DNA of 64,000 bases, from the NCBI RefSeq assembly GCF_014904745.1, contig NZ_JACZCS010000023.1, forward strand, positions 1-64,000, given 5' to 3'. Both the position numbers and the translations under genes were made by a program. Below the pieces are notes generated by a model, which was given only the letters and a program-made list of their open reading frames with translations, was not told the DNA's origin and did no database searches. This stretch comes from Oricola nitratireducens (GTDB lineage: Bacteria; Pseudomonadota; Alphaproteobacteria; Rhizobiales; Rhizobiaceae). Shown piece after piece: positions 1 to 6,618 of the stretch; position 1 is the first letter of the stretch; each line of letters starts with the position of its first letter.

Positions 1-225
1 GTAGTAGCCGCGCAACTTGCGGTCGTTGCCGAGATTGCAACCCGGCCGGTCGCCGCGATAGGTGCAGTCATCGCTGTAGCGGTGGAACTGGCGGGTCGAT
101 TCCGGGCGGCCCCAGCCGTCGGCGGCGGCGGGCGCGGTGACGATCGGCGACAGCGTCGTGGCCGAAACTGCGCAGGCGGTGACCAGGGTTCTGACCGCGG
201 ATCTGGAGAAAATCTGTTTCATCAT
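1..225 (-). CDS. Small secreted protein, N-terminal part (cut by window edge)
   Basis: Reading frame open from two consecutive ATG codons (first at 225) to the left edge of the window, giving 75 residues of an incomplete protein. It begins M-M-K-Q-I-F-S-R, followed by a hydrophobic stretch rich in Ala, Thr and Val that ends around residues 33-35 in A-A-A, a good Sec signal peptide with cleavage before D-G-W-G. The mature part starts with polar and aromatic residues and has two cysteines (C-T-Y-R and G-C-N-L). I do not recognise the family. Export to the periplasm or outside is inferred from the signal peptide. The cold-shock gene upstream is on the same strand but separated by a strong terminator, so this gene is probably transcribed on its own. 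Confidence 0.6.
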   Translation of the reverse strand, partial: MMKQIFSRSAVRTLVTACAVSATTLSPIVTAPAAADGWGRPESTRQFHRYSDDCTYRGDRPGCNLGNDRKLRGYY

Positions 226-403
226 CGTGTACTCCGTTCGCGTCTTGCCGTTCATCCGGCGGGCCATGGAGGCGGCCCGAACGCGTGATCCGAAACTAGC
301 AGCGCCAAGCTGAACGCAGGCTGAACGGCGGATCACACTGTCTTGCGCCTTGTCTCGCACGGTGTCTGGCGGCGTTTCGTTTCGCCTTGCTCGCCAAAAC
401 GCG

Positions 404-434
404 AAAGGCGCGGACCGGGTTCCCGGTCCACGCC
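404..434 (-). terminator. Rho-independent terminator of the cold-shock gene
   Basis: Arms 407-419 and 422-434 form a near-perfect 13-bp GC-rich stem with a 2-nt loop. On the minus strand it is followed by three T residues and then a further T-rich run. It lies about 50 bases downstream of the cold-shock stop codon. Confidence 0.7.
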
Positions 435-483
435 TCGAATTCTTGCAGTAAAAGACGGCGGTTTTGCGCCGCTCGGCGCTGCG

Positions 484-699
484 TCAGTCTTCAACCTGGA
501 GGTTGACGGCCTTCGGGCCCTTGCCGCGGCGGTCCGGCTCGGTCTCGTAGGAAACCTTCTGGTTTTCCATCAGTGAGGCGAGGCCGGAAGCCTGCAGGGC
601 GGAGATGTGGACGAAGATGTCCGCGCCGCCATCGTCCGGCTTGATGAAGCCGAAGCCTTTTTCGGTGTTGAAGAATTTTACTATACCAGTCTGCGACAT
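484..699 (-). CDS. cspA: Cold-shock protein (CspA family)
   Basis: A 71-residue single-domain protein that is a complete cold-shock domain (OB fold). Members bind single-stranded nucleic acid and act as RNA chaperones in the cytoplasm. RNP1 is visible as K-G-F-G-F-I (about residues 15-20) and RNP2 as D-I-F-V-H-I-S. The usual G-x-V-K-F-F-N start of the fold follows M-S-Q-T. An upstream in-frame start would add 14 residues, but the ATG at 699 is chosen because the family starts here and an AAAGGA ribosome site lies about 11 bases ahead. The roughly 370-base gene-free region upstream fits a long regulated leader, as in many csp genes. Alphaproteobacteria carry several csp paralogues, so which one this is cannot be told. 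Confidence 0.95.
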   Translation of the reverse strand: MSQTGIVKFFNTEKGFGFIKPDDGGADIFVHISALQASGLASLMENQKVSYETEPDRRGKGPKAVNLQVED

Positions 700-1067
700 G
701 TATCCGGATCCTTTTCCGTTTCTATGCGCGGCTGCCCCCATTCCGCCACGCGTTTAACCCGCACGCACTATGCGAACGGACAGGGCAGGCAGTTCTCGAA
801 TGCAGGGAAAGGAACCAGTTCTCGCGCCTGCCTTACGACAGACGCCCGGCTTATGATTAGCGTGCCGGTGCGCGGTATTTCCGACTTCCGTTTGTTCGCA
901 AATTGCCCGAACGACCAAAGCGTTGCTTCATTCCGGGGCGGAAGTAAAGCAAAAGTTTCGTGACGCGATGTTCAAATTTTAAGCAATGGCGGTCAAAACG
1001 CCGCGGCTCACCCGATGACATGACGGGCGAAGCAGCTTAGCATCGCGGCCGAAAAAAGGAGACCGCG
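700..1067. other. Gene-free stretch between cspA and the Kazal gene
   Basis: No coding region is supported here. It is the shared upstream region of two divergent genes. The cspA side is more AT-rich around 930-990 and may hold its promoter and 5' leader, but I could not pick a convincing -35/-10 pair. An AGGAGA ribosome site for the Kazal gene lies just before 1068. Confidence 0.5.
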
Positions 1068-1436
1068 ATGGGCGAACCGGAACGGAGACTGGCGGCGGCG
1101 GCCGCGATCGCAGCACTGGCGCTGGCGCTTTCGGCCTGCACCAGCGAACGGATGCAGGAACCGCCGCAGCCGCAGCAATTCTGCCCGCAGGTCTATCAGC
1201 CGGTCTGCGCGCGCACGCCGAACGGCTCGCGTAGCTATCCGAATGCCTGCACGGCGGAGGCCGCCGGCTTCCGCGCCTATTCGCCGGGCGCATGCCAGTC
1301 GGCGAAGCCGGACCGCATCTGCCCGAAGATCTACATGCCGGTCTGCGCCGTCGCAGCGGGGCAGGCCGCGACCTATCCGAATGACTGCGTCGCCGGCGGC
1401 GCCGGCGCGCGAGTGGTCCATCCGGGGCCGTGCTGA
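1068..1436 (+). CDS. Lipoprotein with two Kazal-like domains
   Basis: 122 residues. The N-terminus has a hydrophobic run of Ala and Leu ending in a lipobox L-S-A-C (Cys about residue 24), so it is probably an outer- or inner-membrane lipoprotein. Two repeated units follow, each with the pattern C-P-x-x-Y-x-P-V-C-A ... T/S-Y-x-N-x-C ... G-x-C (about residues 39-75 and 85-122). This is the Kazal-type serine-protease-inhibitor fold held by disulfides. Protease inhibition is known for the family; here it is inferred. AGGAGA lies just ahead of the ATG. The next gene, 22 bases downstream on the same strand, also encodes a small cysteine-containing exported protein, so the two are probably cotranscribed. 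Confidence 0.85.
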   Translation: MGEPERRLAAAAAIAALALALSACTSERMQEPPQPQQFCPQVYQPVCARTPNGSRSYPNACTAEAAGFRAYSPGACQSAKPDRICPKIYMPVCAVAAGQAATYPNDCVAGGAGARVVHPGPC

Positions 1437-1458
1437 GGACATCAGAGGGGAGAACGCC

Positions 1459-1722
1459 ATGTCCAGACTGACGATCGCCATCATGCTTGCCGTGGCGACG
1501 GGTTTCGCCACGCCCGCCGCGGCGCAGAGCTGCTGGGACCTCTGGTACGCGCGCAACCTGATTTATGCCGAGAACGGCTATTGTTTCTCGACCGATCTCG
1601 GCCAGCGCACCTTCGCCGACTACGACTGCTGGACGAAGAACCCGCAGCTGACGCGCAACGAGCAGGCGCGCGTCAACGCCATCCGCGCCGAGGAAAAGCG
1701 GCGCGGCTGCAAGGTGAACTGA
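1459..1722 (+). CDS. Secreted YARHG-domain protein
   Basis: 87 residues. A signal peptide (about 1-22, ending A-A-A-Q) precedes a compact domain of about 60 residues with the hallmark C-W-x-L-W-Y-A-R-N near its start, followed by G-Y-C-F-S-T and a C-terminal charged helix ending K-R-R-G-C-K. This is the YARHG domain, common in small extracytoplasmic proteins of alphaproteobacteria and of unknown function. Here the name-giving His-Gly is Asn-Leu. Four cysteines could form two disulfides. A GGGGAG ribosome site lies about 8 bases before the ATG. It follows the Kazal lipoprotein in a likely two-gene operon of the cell envelope. Confidence 0.85.
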   Translation: MSRLTIAIMLAVATGFATPAAAQSCWDLWYARNLIYAENGYCFSTDLGQRTFADYDCWTKNPQLTRNEQARVNAIRAEEKRRGCKVN

Positions 1723-1746
1723 GGGGCGGTGGTACCGGCCAGGACA

Positions 1747-1772
1747 CTTTCCTCTCCTTGTAGGAGAGGAAG
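1747..1772 (+). terminator. Hairpin after the YARHG gene
   Basis: Arms CTTTCCTCTCC (1747-1757) and GGAGAGGAAG (1763-1772) can pair around a 5-nt loop. There is no T-run after it, so it may be an RNA-stabilising hairpin or a repeat remnant rather than a true terminator. Confidence 0.35.
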
Positions 1773-1785
1773 TAGAAGCTAACCC

Positions 1786-1825
1786 ATCCTCCGTCATCCT
1801 CGGGCTTGACCCGAGGATCCACGGC
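1786..1825 (+). repeat. Left terminal inverted repeat of GIY-YIG element
   Basis: About 40 bases whose reverse complement recurs almost perfectly at 2139-2178 (one internal mismatch plus the last base). Each arm also contains its own palindrome, TCCTCGGG-cttga-CCCGAGGA, so each can fold alone. The pair brackets only the GIY-YIG gene. Confidence 0.85.
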
Positions 1826-1836
1826 AAGGAACCTCG

Positions 1837-2130
1837 ATGGTCATGGCGGGCTATGTCTATATCGTCACAAACCACAAGAAAGGCACGCTCTATATCGGCG
1901 TGACCAGCGACCTCGAGGGACGCATCTGGGAACACCGCGAGGGCCTGACGCCCGGCTTCGCGTCGCGCTATGGCTGCACACGGCTGGTTTGGTACGAACA
2001 GCATGACCACATCAGCGACGCGATCCAGCGCGAGAAATCGCTCAAGCGCTGGTACCGGCAATGGAAGATCGACCTGATCGAGGCGATGAACCCGCACTGG
2101 AATGATCTCTATCTCGTCCTCAACAACTGA
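1837..2130 (+). CDS. GIY-YIG family nuclease, single domain
   Basis: 97 residues, a complete stand-alone GIY-YIG domain of the UPF0213/YhbQ-like type. The GIY and YIG strands read as V-Y-I-V and L-Y-I-G (about residues 7-10 and 20-23). The catalytic Arg is in L-E-G-R-I-W-E-H and the metal-binding Glu is probably in Q-R-E-K-S-L-K-R-W. Such domains cut DNA; the cellular role of the stand-alone bacterial proteins is poorly known. AAGGAA lies 5 bases before the ATG at 1837; an ATG at 1843 is also possible. The gene sits precisely between two 40-base inverted repeats, unlike anything else in the window, which suggests the gene and repeats form one unit that may once have moved or been maintained together. 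Confidence 0.9.
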   Translation: MVMAGYVYIVTNHKKGTLYIGVTSDLEGRIWEHREGLTPGFASRYGCTRLVWYEQHDHISDAIQREKSLKRWYRQWKIDLIEAMNPHWNDLYLVLNN

Positions 2131-2138
2131 GTGCCCTG

Positions 2139-2178
2139 GCCGTGGATCCTCAGGTCAAGCCCGAGGATGACGGAGGAG
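2139..2178 (-). repeat. Right terminal inverted repeat of GIY-YIG element
   Basis: Reverse-complement partner of 1786-1825, starting 8 bases after the nuclease stop codon. It retains the internal palindrome with one changed base (CCTCAGG in place of CCTCGGG). Confidence 0.85.
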
Positions 2179-2320
2179 GGTTGGATGCCCGAGGATGATG
2201 ATCTTGCTTTGATTTAGCAGCCAGTCGTCAACATCGGAACATGCGCCATCGCGAGCCCCTCTCTTGCCTTTTCTAAGCACTTGCAGGGGCTTTCGCTCTC
2301 TTAAGCGCAGGAAAAGGCTT

Positions 2321-2340
2321 TCTCCCCCGCAAGGGGGAGA
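2321..2340. repeat. Short hairpin repeat, type C
   Basis: Perfect 8-bp stem TCTCCCCC/GGGGGAGA closed by a GCAA tetraloop. A degenerate second copy lies at 6069-6089. Hairpins of this form are frequent in rhizobial intergenic DNA. It sits in a gene-free stretch (2179-2345) with no other feature that I can support. Confidence 0.7.
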
Positions 2341-2345
2341 CTTTT

Positions 2346-2467
2346 CTGTCCCGCCCTCAAGCTTCGCTTTCGGCGCTCCACTATGGTTCCGCGCGTTCGT
2401 CTCTTGAAAAGCCAAATCGTTGGCTTTTCATCCGCTACGCGGACCGCTCCTCACTGCTGGCGGGCCG
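2346..2467. repeat. Composite palindromic repeat (type A split by a type B-like unit)
   Basis: The outer ends match the two halves of the type A repeat (TGTCCCGCCCTCAAGCTTCG on the left, CTGGCGGGCC on the right). Between them lies a second palindrome with the core AAAAGCCAA/TTGGCTTTT and the ACCGCTCCTCA end seen in the type B repeat at 5997-6069. This matches the arrangement at 9624-9750, so the nesting is not an accident of one site. Confidence 0.75.
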
Positions 2468-2473
2468 GATTTC

Positions 2474-2514
2474 TGTCCCGCCCTTAAGCTTCGCTCCGCT
2501 CGCTGGCGGGCCCC
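2474..2514. repeat. Palindromic repeat type A, overlapping a gene end
   Basis: A full type A unit: TGTCCCGCCCTTAAGCTTCG, then CTCCGCTCGCTGGCGGGCCCC. Its arms GGGCCCGCCAGCGAG and CTTAAGGGCGGGA are complementary with an internal loop. The TTAA inside the unit supplies the TAA stop (2484-2486) of the gene on the minus strand, whose last residues are encoded by the repeat. Confidence 0.85.
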
Positions 2515-3098
2515 TGTGCCGGACTCTGCTCACCGGTTCCGATCTCGATGCGCTCCGGCGAATTCGCCAGGAGGGCCAGGAGCAGGTCGCTCATGGTGGA
2601 GGCCGGGGCGGTGCCCAGATCGGCCTCGAAGACGTAGCCGGCATCTGTGACCTCCGGCGTCGAGGCGACGTGGATGACGTTTTGCAGGCGGATATTGTCC
2701 TCCGCCTCGTCGTCGCCGAAGGCGCGGCGGTGCCAGTCGGCGAAGAGGCGCGTGGCCAGCGCGTCCCAGTCGCCGGAAACGCGCAGCGTGGCGTAATCCC
2801 ATGCGAAGGGCGCGACGACGATCCGCGTGCCGCCCAGCGTAAAGGAGAAGGGCTCGAAGCTGAGCTCCCTCGGCGCGGTGAAGGATTCCAGACTGCCGGT
2901 TTCCAGCGAGGCGTAGTCGGCGCGGTAGGGCAGGCGCAGCGGGCCCTCGACGGCGATATCGCCCTCGGCGTCGAGCAGCACCGGCTCGACCACATGCGTC
3001 TCCTCGGAAAATCCGGCGACGGTCTCGGCGAACTGGCTGACATAGAGGTCGCGGACGGCGTCGACGATCTCGACGAATTGCGGCGGCAGGGTGTCCAT
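2484..3098 (-). CDS. Hypothetical protein with repeat-derived C-terminal tail
   Basis: 204 residues from the ATG at 3098 (M-D-T-L-P-P-Q-F-V-E-I). No signal peptide or membrane segment is visible. It is acidic, probably cytoplasmic and globular, with alternating beta-rich stretches such as R-I-V-V-A-P-F-A-W-D and a conserved-looking D-W-H-R-R-A-F-G. I do not recognise a family. The last dozen or so residues (S-P-A-Q-G-P-A-S-E-R-S-E-A) are the translation of a type A palindromic repeat, so the native C-terminus was probably replaced or extended when that repeat arrived. An HdeD-like gene lies upstream on the same strand after an 83-base gap. Confidence 0.75.
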   Translation of the reverse strand: MDTLPPQFVEIVDAVRDLYVSQFAETVAGFSEETHVVEPVLLDAEGDIAVEGPLRLPYRADYASLETGSLESFTAPRELSFEPFSFTLGGTRIVVAPFAWDYATLRVSGDWDALATRLFADWHRRAFGDDEAEDNIRLQNVIHVASTPEVTDAGYVFEADLGTAPASTMSDLLLALLANSPERIEIGTGEQSPAQGPASERSEA

Positions 3099-3181
3099 GC
3101 ATCTGAGGTAGGCGGGGCGGCGGCGATGTTCAAGCCGGGCGCGGGGATGACGGGGATCGGCGGACGGGTCCGGCGGGATCT

Positions 3182-3775
3182 TCAGGCCGCGTCGTGGACC
3201 GCGTGGCGGATCTGCCAGGCCATCCAGGCGAGCGCGGCGCCCTCGGTGACGAGCTGGATGCCGACCAGCAGGCCGAGCAGCCAGGCGGCCGATACCGGCA
3301 TCTGCGCGAACAGGATGACGCCGAGAAGAAGGCCGACAATGCCGCTGCCGAGAATCCAGCCCCAGTTGGGGAAGGGGCGGATGGTCAGCGCGAAGACGAT
3401 CTTCGCCATGCCGCCGACGATGAAGAAGACGATCAGCAGGAGCGTCAGCGCCACCAGCCCCTCGCCGGGGCTGGTCAGGAACAGGAAGCCGACGATCACC
3501 GACAGCGCGACCGAGATCAGCTGAAGCCAGAAATGCGGCACGTTGGACGCGCCGATCAGGCTGATCGCCTGCAGGATGCCGGAAAAGATCAGGAGCCAGC
3601 CGAGCGCCAGAATGACGGCGACGGAGGAGAAGACCGGAAACAGCAGCGCGACGACCCCGGCCAGCATCATCAGCACGCCTTGGGCGAGATACCAGAAAGA
3701 ATGCCGCCTGATCGCGTCGCGCATCGCCGCGCGCAGGATCCGCGCGGCCTGGTCGACGGTTATGATCTCGCTCAT
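3182..3775 (-). CDS. hdeD: HdeD family membrane protein (DUF308)
   Basis: 197 residues with six predicted transmembrane segments arranged as three hairpins, beginning after a short polar N-terminus (M-S-E-I-I-T-V-D). Motifs typical of the family are visible: W-L-L-I-F-S-G-I near residue 60 and W-x-L-G-S-G-I-V-G-L-L-L-G near residue 140. HdeD proteins sit in the inner membrane and have been linked to acid resistance in enterobacteria; the molecular role is unknown. In alphaproteobacteria the family is widespread and not tied to acid-resistance operons. It is the last chromosomal-type gene before the lower-GC cassette at 3.9 kb. Confidence 0.9.
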   Translation of the reverse strand: MSEIITVDQAARILRAAMRDAIRRHSFWYLAQGVLMMLAGVVALLFPVFSSVAVILALGWLLIFSGILQAISLIGASNVPHFWLQLISVALSVIVGFLFLTSPGEGLVALTLLLIVFFIVGGMAKIVFALTIRPFPNWGWILGSGIVGLLLGVILFAQMPVSAAWLLGLLVGIQLVTEGAALAWMAWQIRHAVHDAA

Positions 3776-3964
3776 GGGGCGACTCCATCGTGGGGACGGG
3801 CGGATGATAGGCGCGGGCGAGGGAGGGGTAAAGTGTGGGGGGGGGGCGCTTCGGGGCGCTACAGCTGACGTACTTTCTAGGCGCCAAAATGTTGGTTTGA
3901 CTAGAATATTTCAATCAAGACGTGTATTCATGTGTGCTTCTATTATTTATTATGGAAAATATTT

Positions 3965-4756
3965 TTGGTTGAGCGAGTCAGGGCGGTAGAGTTCGTAAAA
4001 GAGGCAACAAGCGGAAGAACTGGTCCCGCGATCCTTGTCTGTGAGGATGAGGACGACGAAAGAATTGAGCTTTTTTGCAAGCTGTCGGCTGGTTGCGATG
4101 AAGGTGTTCGGAACCTTGCTCGGGAGTTATTATCCGCCTACCTCGCGGCTGATCTTGAACTACCTGTGCCTCGGCCATATTTGGTCGAACTGGATCCGGT
4201 ATTTCTGGATGTGCTACCCGAAGGACGTTTTAGAAATGTCGCAGGGAGGAGTGAGTATTTGGCGTTTGGTTCCTTACGCGTACCAAACCAGTTTTCGATT
4301 TGGACACCGACTACCTCGCTGACTGCCGAACTGGTTGAGACAGCGGCCGGGATTCTGCTTTTCGATGGGATCATTCAGAATCCTGATCGTCGTTCTGAAA
4401 ATCCGAATTGCTTGGTCCGAGGCGGCGATGTTCGTATCATCGATCACGAGTTGGCATTTACGCATGGGCTTGTGCTCGGGTGGCGTCCACCTTGGGAACC
4501 GGGCGGGATGCGGAGCTTCGAAACTCCGGGTTTTCATATTTTTAGGGAACCGCTAAGAGGACTCCCTATAAACTATGAACCTATAAGCGAGCGATGGCAG
4601 AATATCTCTGACGCAAGGTTAGAGGAGTATCTTGATGCCTTGCCGGGTGAATGGAACGATGCGCGAGCGACAATACAGGCTGGCATTGATTTGATAAAAG
4701 AAGCGCGTGATCGAATTGATGGATGCATCGATGAGATGCGGAGGATTCTACAATGA
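3965..4756 (+). CDS. HipA-like protein kinase (HipA_2 type)
   Basis: About 263 residues from a TTG at 3965 with GGAAAA 8 bases upstream; a GTG at 3932 in the same frame would add 11 residues but has no clear ribosome site. Kinase landmarks of the HipA fold are visible: the ATP-binding Lys in F-C-K-L-S (about 38), a catalytic loop D-G-I-I-Q-N-P-D-R-R-S-E-N-P-N matching the D-x4-N-x-D-R-x3-N pattern (about 150), and I-I-D-H-E in the position of the metal-binding Asp. All look intact. It matches the compact HipA_2 type rather than full-length HipA and has no HipB partner. It overlaps the next gene by 4 bases (ATGA), implying coupled translation. Base composition is clearly lower in GC than the flanks and codon use is different, which suggests transfer. 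Confidence 0.8.
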   Translation: MVERVRAVEFVKEATSGRTGPAILVCEDEDDERIELFCKLSAGCDEGVRNLARELLSAYLAADLELPVPRPYLVELDPVFLDVLPEGRFRNVAGRSEYLAFGSLRVPNQFSIWTPTTSLTAELVETAAGILLFDGIIQNPDRRSENPNCLVRGGDVRIIDHELAFTHGLVLGWRPPWEPGGMRSFETPGFHIFREPLRGLPINYEPISERWQNISDARLEEYLDALPGEWNDARATIQAGIDLIKEARDRIDGCIDEMRRILQ

Positions 4757-5613
4757 GCGGAAAAACACCCTACGACTACATAGTGTTAAGGTACGTTCAC
4801 GACGTGGTTTCCGGCGAATTCGTAAACGTTGGACTCGTGCTCTATATCCCTTCGGAGCACAAAATCCTTGTGAGGACGCGAAAGACCATAGGGCGCTTGA
4901 AATCCATTTTTCCCGATCTCGATCGGCAAGCATTTGTGGACACTATGCGCGGTGTTGAACGGGGGATGAAGAAGGCTCAAAATCAACTTTTATCGGAGGG
5001 GCTATTCGCAGATAAACAGCTTCTTCTTAGCTATGTCCGACGAGTGGTCCCAGTAGATGACAGCGCTCTTCAATGGGGGGCTCCGGCTGCTGGGATAACG
5101 AGCGATGTCGAGAAAACTTTCGAGCAGGTATTTGAGCGGTTTGTAGCTCGATACGATGTGAAGGGGGCTCATCGGCGCACTGATGAGGATATTTGGCGGC
5201 CCGTCAGAAAACTGTTAGCCGAACGGGACGTTCATGTTGATTTTCAGCCAAAAATTGTTGTCGGCAATTCTGATGCTATCAAGTTCAGTAATGCTTGGAA
5301 AAATGGTCAATGGCATGCCTACGAGCCCATATCTTTAGACCTTGTCGATGCAGACGGGATAAAAGACAAAGTTCGCCGCTGGAGAGGCCATTTGGCCGCA
5401 GTAGCTGACGGTGCTAGTGACACCGTTAAAGTGCACTTCCTTGTGGGAGCACCTCGTGAAAAATCCTTACGCGATGCATATGAGAGCGCGATTGATATTT
5501 TAAAGGGTTCCCCCTTTAATCCCGAAATCTTTGAGGAAAAAGACACCGACAAATTGGTCAGTGAGATCGAAGATGAATATCGAGAGCATGTGCGGTCGGG
5601 TCAGGTTCAATAA
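4753..5613 (+). CDS. DUF3037 protein, partner of the HipA-like kinase
   Basis: 286 residues. The N-terminal half (about 5-130) matches DUF3037: Y-D-Y-I-V-L-R-Y-V-H-D, then G-E-F-V-N-V-G-L-V-L-Y, a phage- and island-associated domain of unknown function. The C-terminal half, about residues 150-286, is a separate region I do not recognise. There is no signal peptide or membrane segment, so it is cytoplasmic. The start codon overlaps the kinase stop codon (ATGA), so the two proteins are made together. This kinase/DUF3037 pairing recurs in bacteria to my knowledge. A role as a toxin-like or defence pair is inference only. GC content is low, as in the kinase gene. Confidence 0.8.
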   Translation: MSGKTPYDYIVLRYVHDVVSGEFVNVGLVLYIPSEHKILVRTRKTIGRLKSIFPDLDRQAFVDTMRGVERGMKKAQNQLLSEGLFADKQLLLSYVRRVVPVDDSALQWGAPAAGITSDVEKTFEQVFERFVARYDVKGAHRRTDEDIWRPVRKLLAERDVHVDFQPKIVVGNSDAIKFSNAWKNGQWHAYEPISLDLVDADGIKDKVRRWRGHLAAVADGASDTVKVHFLVGAPREKSLRDAYESAIDILKGSPFNPEIFEEKDTDKLVSEIEDEYREHVRSGQVQ

Positions 5614-5687
5614 GAGGCTCCCCTTCCTAAGCTCCCATCCCCGCCCTTTCCAAAATCCAGCCCATTTTTGCGTGTATCGAGGCCGGC

Positions 5688-5999
5688 ATGGTCGATGCGC
5701 CCGTCAAACCGAAAACCACGACTAAGACCAGGCCGAAGCTGGAACGGCCGCGGCTGCACAAGGTCATCCTGATCAATGACGACTACACGCCGCGCGACTT
5801 CGTCGTCATGGTGCTCAAGGCCGAGTTCGGCATGGGCGAGGAGCGCGCCTACAAGGTGATGATCACCGCACACCGGCGCGGCGTCTGCGTCATCGCCGTC
5901 TATCCGCGCGACGTCGCCGAGACCAAGGCGACGCGGGCCAGCGACTACGGCAAGAAATTAGGCTTCCCGCTGATGTTCACGACGGAGCCTGAGGAGTGA
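5688..5999 (+). CDS. clpS: ClpS adaptor of the ClpAP protease
   Basis: 103 residues: a flexible basic N-terminal extension (about 1-22) followed by the ClpS core. The substrate-binding stretch I-N-D-D-Y-T-P-R-D-F-V-V-M-V-L (about 29-43) contains the N-D-D-Y-T and D-F-V residues that hold N-degron side chains, and the conserved H-R-R-G (about 63-66) contributes to the pocket. ClpS delivers proteins with Leu, Phe, Tyr or Trp at the N-terminus to ClpA. No clpA lies nearby; in rhizobia a second clpS (ClpS2) away from clpA is usual, and this may be that copy. The TGA stop codon forms the first three bases of a long palindromic repeat. Confidence 0.93.
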   Translation: MVDAPVKPKTTTKTRPKLERPRLHKVILINDDYTPRDFVVMVLKAEFGMGEERAYKVMITAHRRGVCVIAVYPRDVAETKATRASDYGKKLGFPLMFTTEPEE

Positions 6000-6069
6000 G
6001 GAGCGGTCGCCGACAGGCGATCAATCGACAACGATTTGTCGATTGGCTGGCTTCGCCGACCGCTCCTCA
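5997..6069. repeat. Palindromic repeat type B at the clpS stop codon
   Basis: The outer arms TGAGGAGCGGTCG (5997-6009) and CGACCGCTCCTCA (6057-6069) are perfect complements. An inner stem CAATCGACAA/TTGTCGATTG lies at the centre. The first three bases are the clpS stop codon. The folded RNA could also protect or end the clpS transcript. Confidence 0.85.
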
Positions 6070-6089
6070 CCCCGCCGCAAGGGGGGAGA
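6069..6089. repeat. Short hairpin repeat, type C (degenerate copy)
   Basis: ACCCCGCCGCAAGGGGGGAGA resembles the perfect hairpin at 2321-2340, with the same GCAA loop but an imperfect left arm. It abuts the type B palindrome, giving a mosaic arrangement. Confidence 0.5.
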
Positions 6090-6132
6090 TAGGCGCGCCC
6101 CCGCCTCCCGCCTGAGGGGAGGCGGACGCCGG

Positions 6133-6483
6133 CTACTTCTCTATCTTCACGCAGGCGCAGGCCCAGTGGATGATCGTGACGCCGTCATGTTCGACGCGGC
6201 CGTGCTCGACCAGCTTGCACTCGTAGCCCTCGTCGCAGCCGAGCGTGAAGCAGTCGATGTGCTGGCGGCCGCGCGCGTCGGTCTCGATATAGATGTTGCA
6301 GCCGCGCACGCCGTCGTCGCAGCCGCACCATTCGGTCTTCGTGCCGTGATGGTCGGTCTCGGAGCGGATCTTGCAGTCGCCGGTGTCGCAGTCGCCGTGG
6401 CATTCCAGCGTGTAGGTGACGCGGCCGGCCTCGCGGCGCTCGACCACGAGGCCGTGGCACGGGTTCTTCTTCGGGTTGGCCAT
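6133..6483 (-). CDS. Cysteine-rich hypothetical protein
   Basis: 116 residues from the ATG at 6483, chosen because GGGAGGAA lies 8 bases ahead; an ATG at 6501 would add six residues but lacks such a site. No signal peptide is seen. Eleven or more cysteines are spread in pairs (C-H-G-D-C-D-T-G-D-C, W-C-G-C-D, C-F-T-L-G-C, C-A-C), with many His and Asp, suggesting metal (zinc) binding or disulfides. I do not recognise the family. It ends 60 bases from the repeats following clpS and is convergent with that gene. Confidence 0.7.
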   Translation of the reverse strand: MANPKKNPCHGLVVERREAGRVTYTLECHGDCDTGDCKIRSETDHHGTKTEWCGCDDGVRGCNIYIETDARGRQHIDCFTLGCDEGYECKLVEHGRVEHDGVTIIHWACACVKIEK

Positions 6484-6573
6484 GCGGGTTCCTCCCGTCA
6501 TCGAACCATCCCATTCCCCAAGGGAAGTATAGCACGGAAGGCGGGCGGGGCGGAATCGGGGGGAGGCGCTGTT

Positions 6574-6618
6574 TGTCCCGCCCTTAAGCTCCTCGCGAAG
6601 CTCGTCGCTGGCGGGCCC
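6574..6618. repeat. Palindromic repeat type A next to the DUF922 stop codon
   Basis: TGTCCCGCCCTTAAGCTCCT followed by a CGCGAAGC loop region and CGTCGCTGGCGGGCCCC. It ends exactly at the TAG stop of the minus-strand gene (6619-6621). Confidence 0.8.

Noticed and set aside
3897-3928. Possible promoter TTGACT ... TGTATT before the HipA-like kinase
   Set aside because: Spacing between the two hexamers is 20 bases, too long for a standard sigma-70 promoter.
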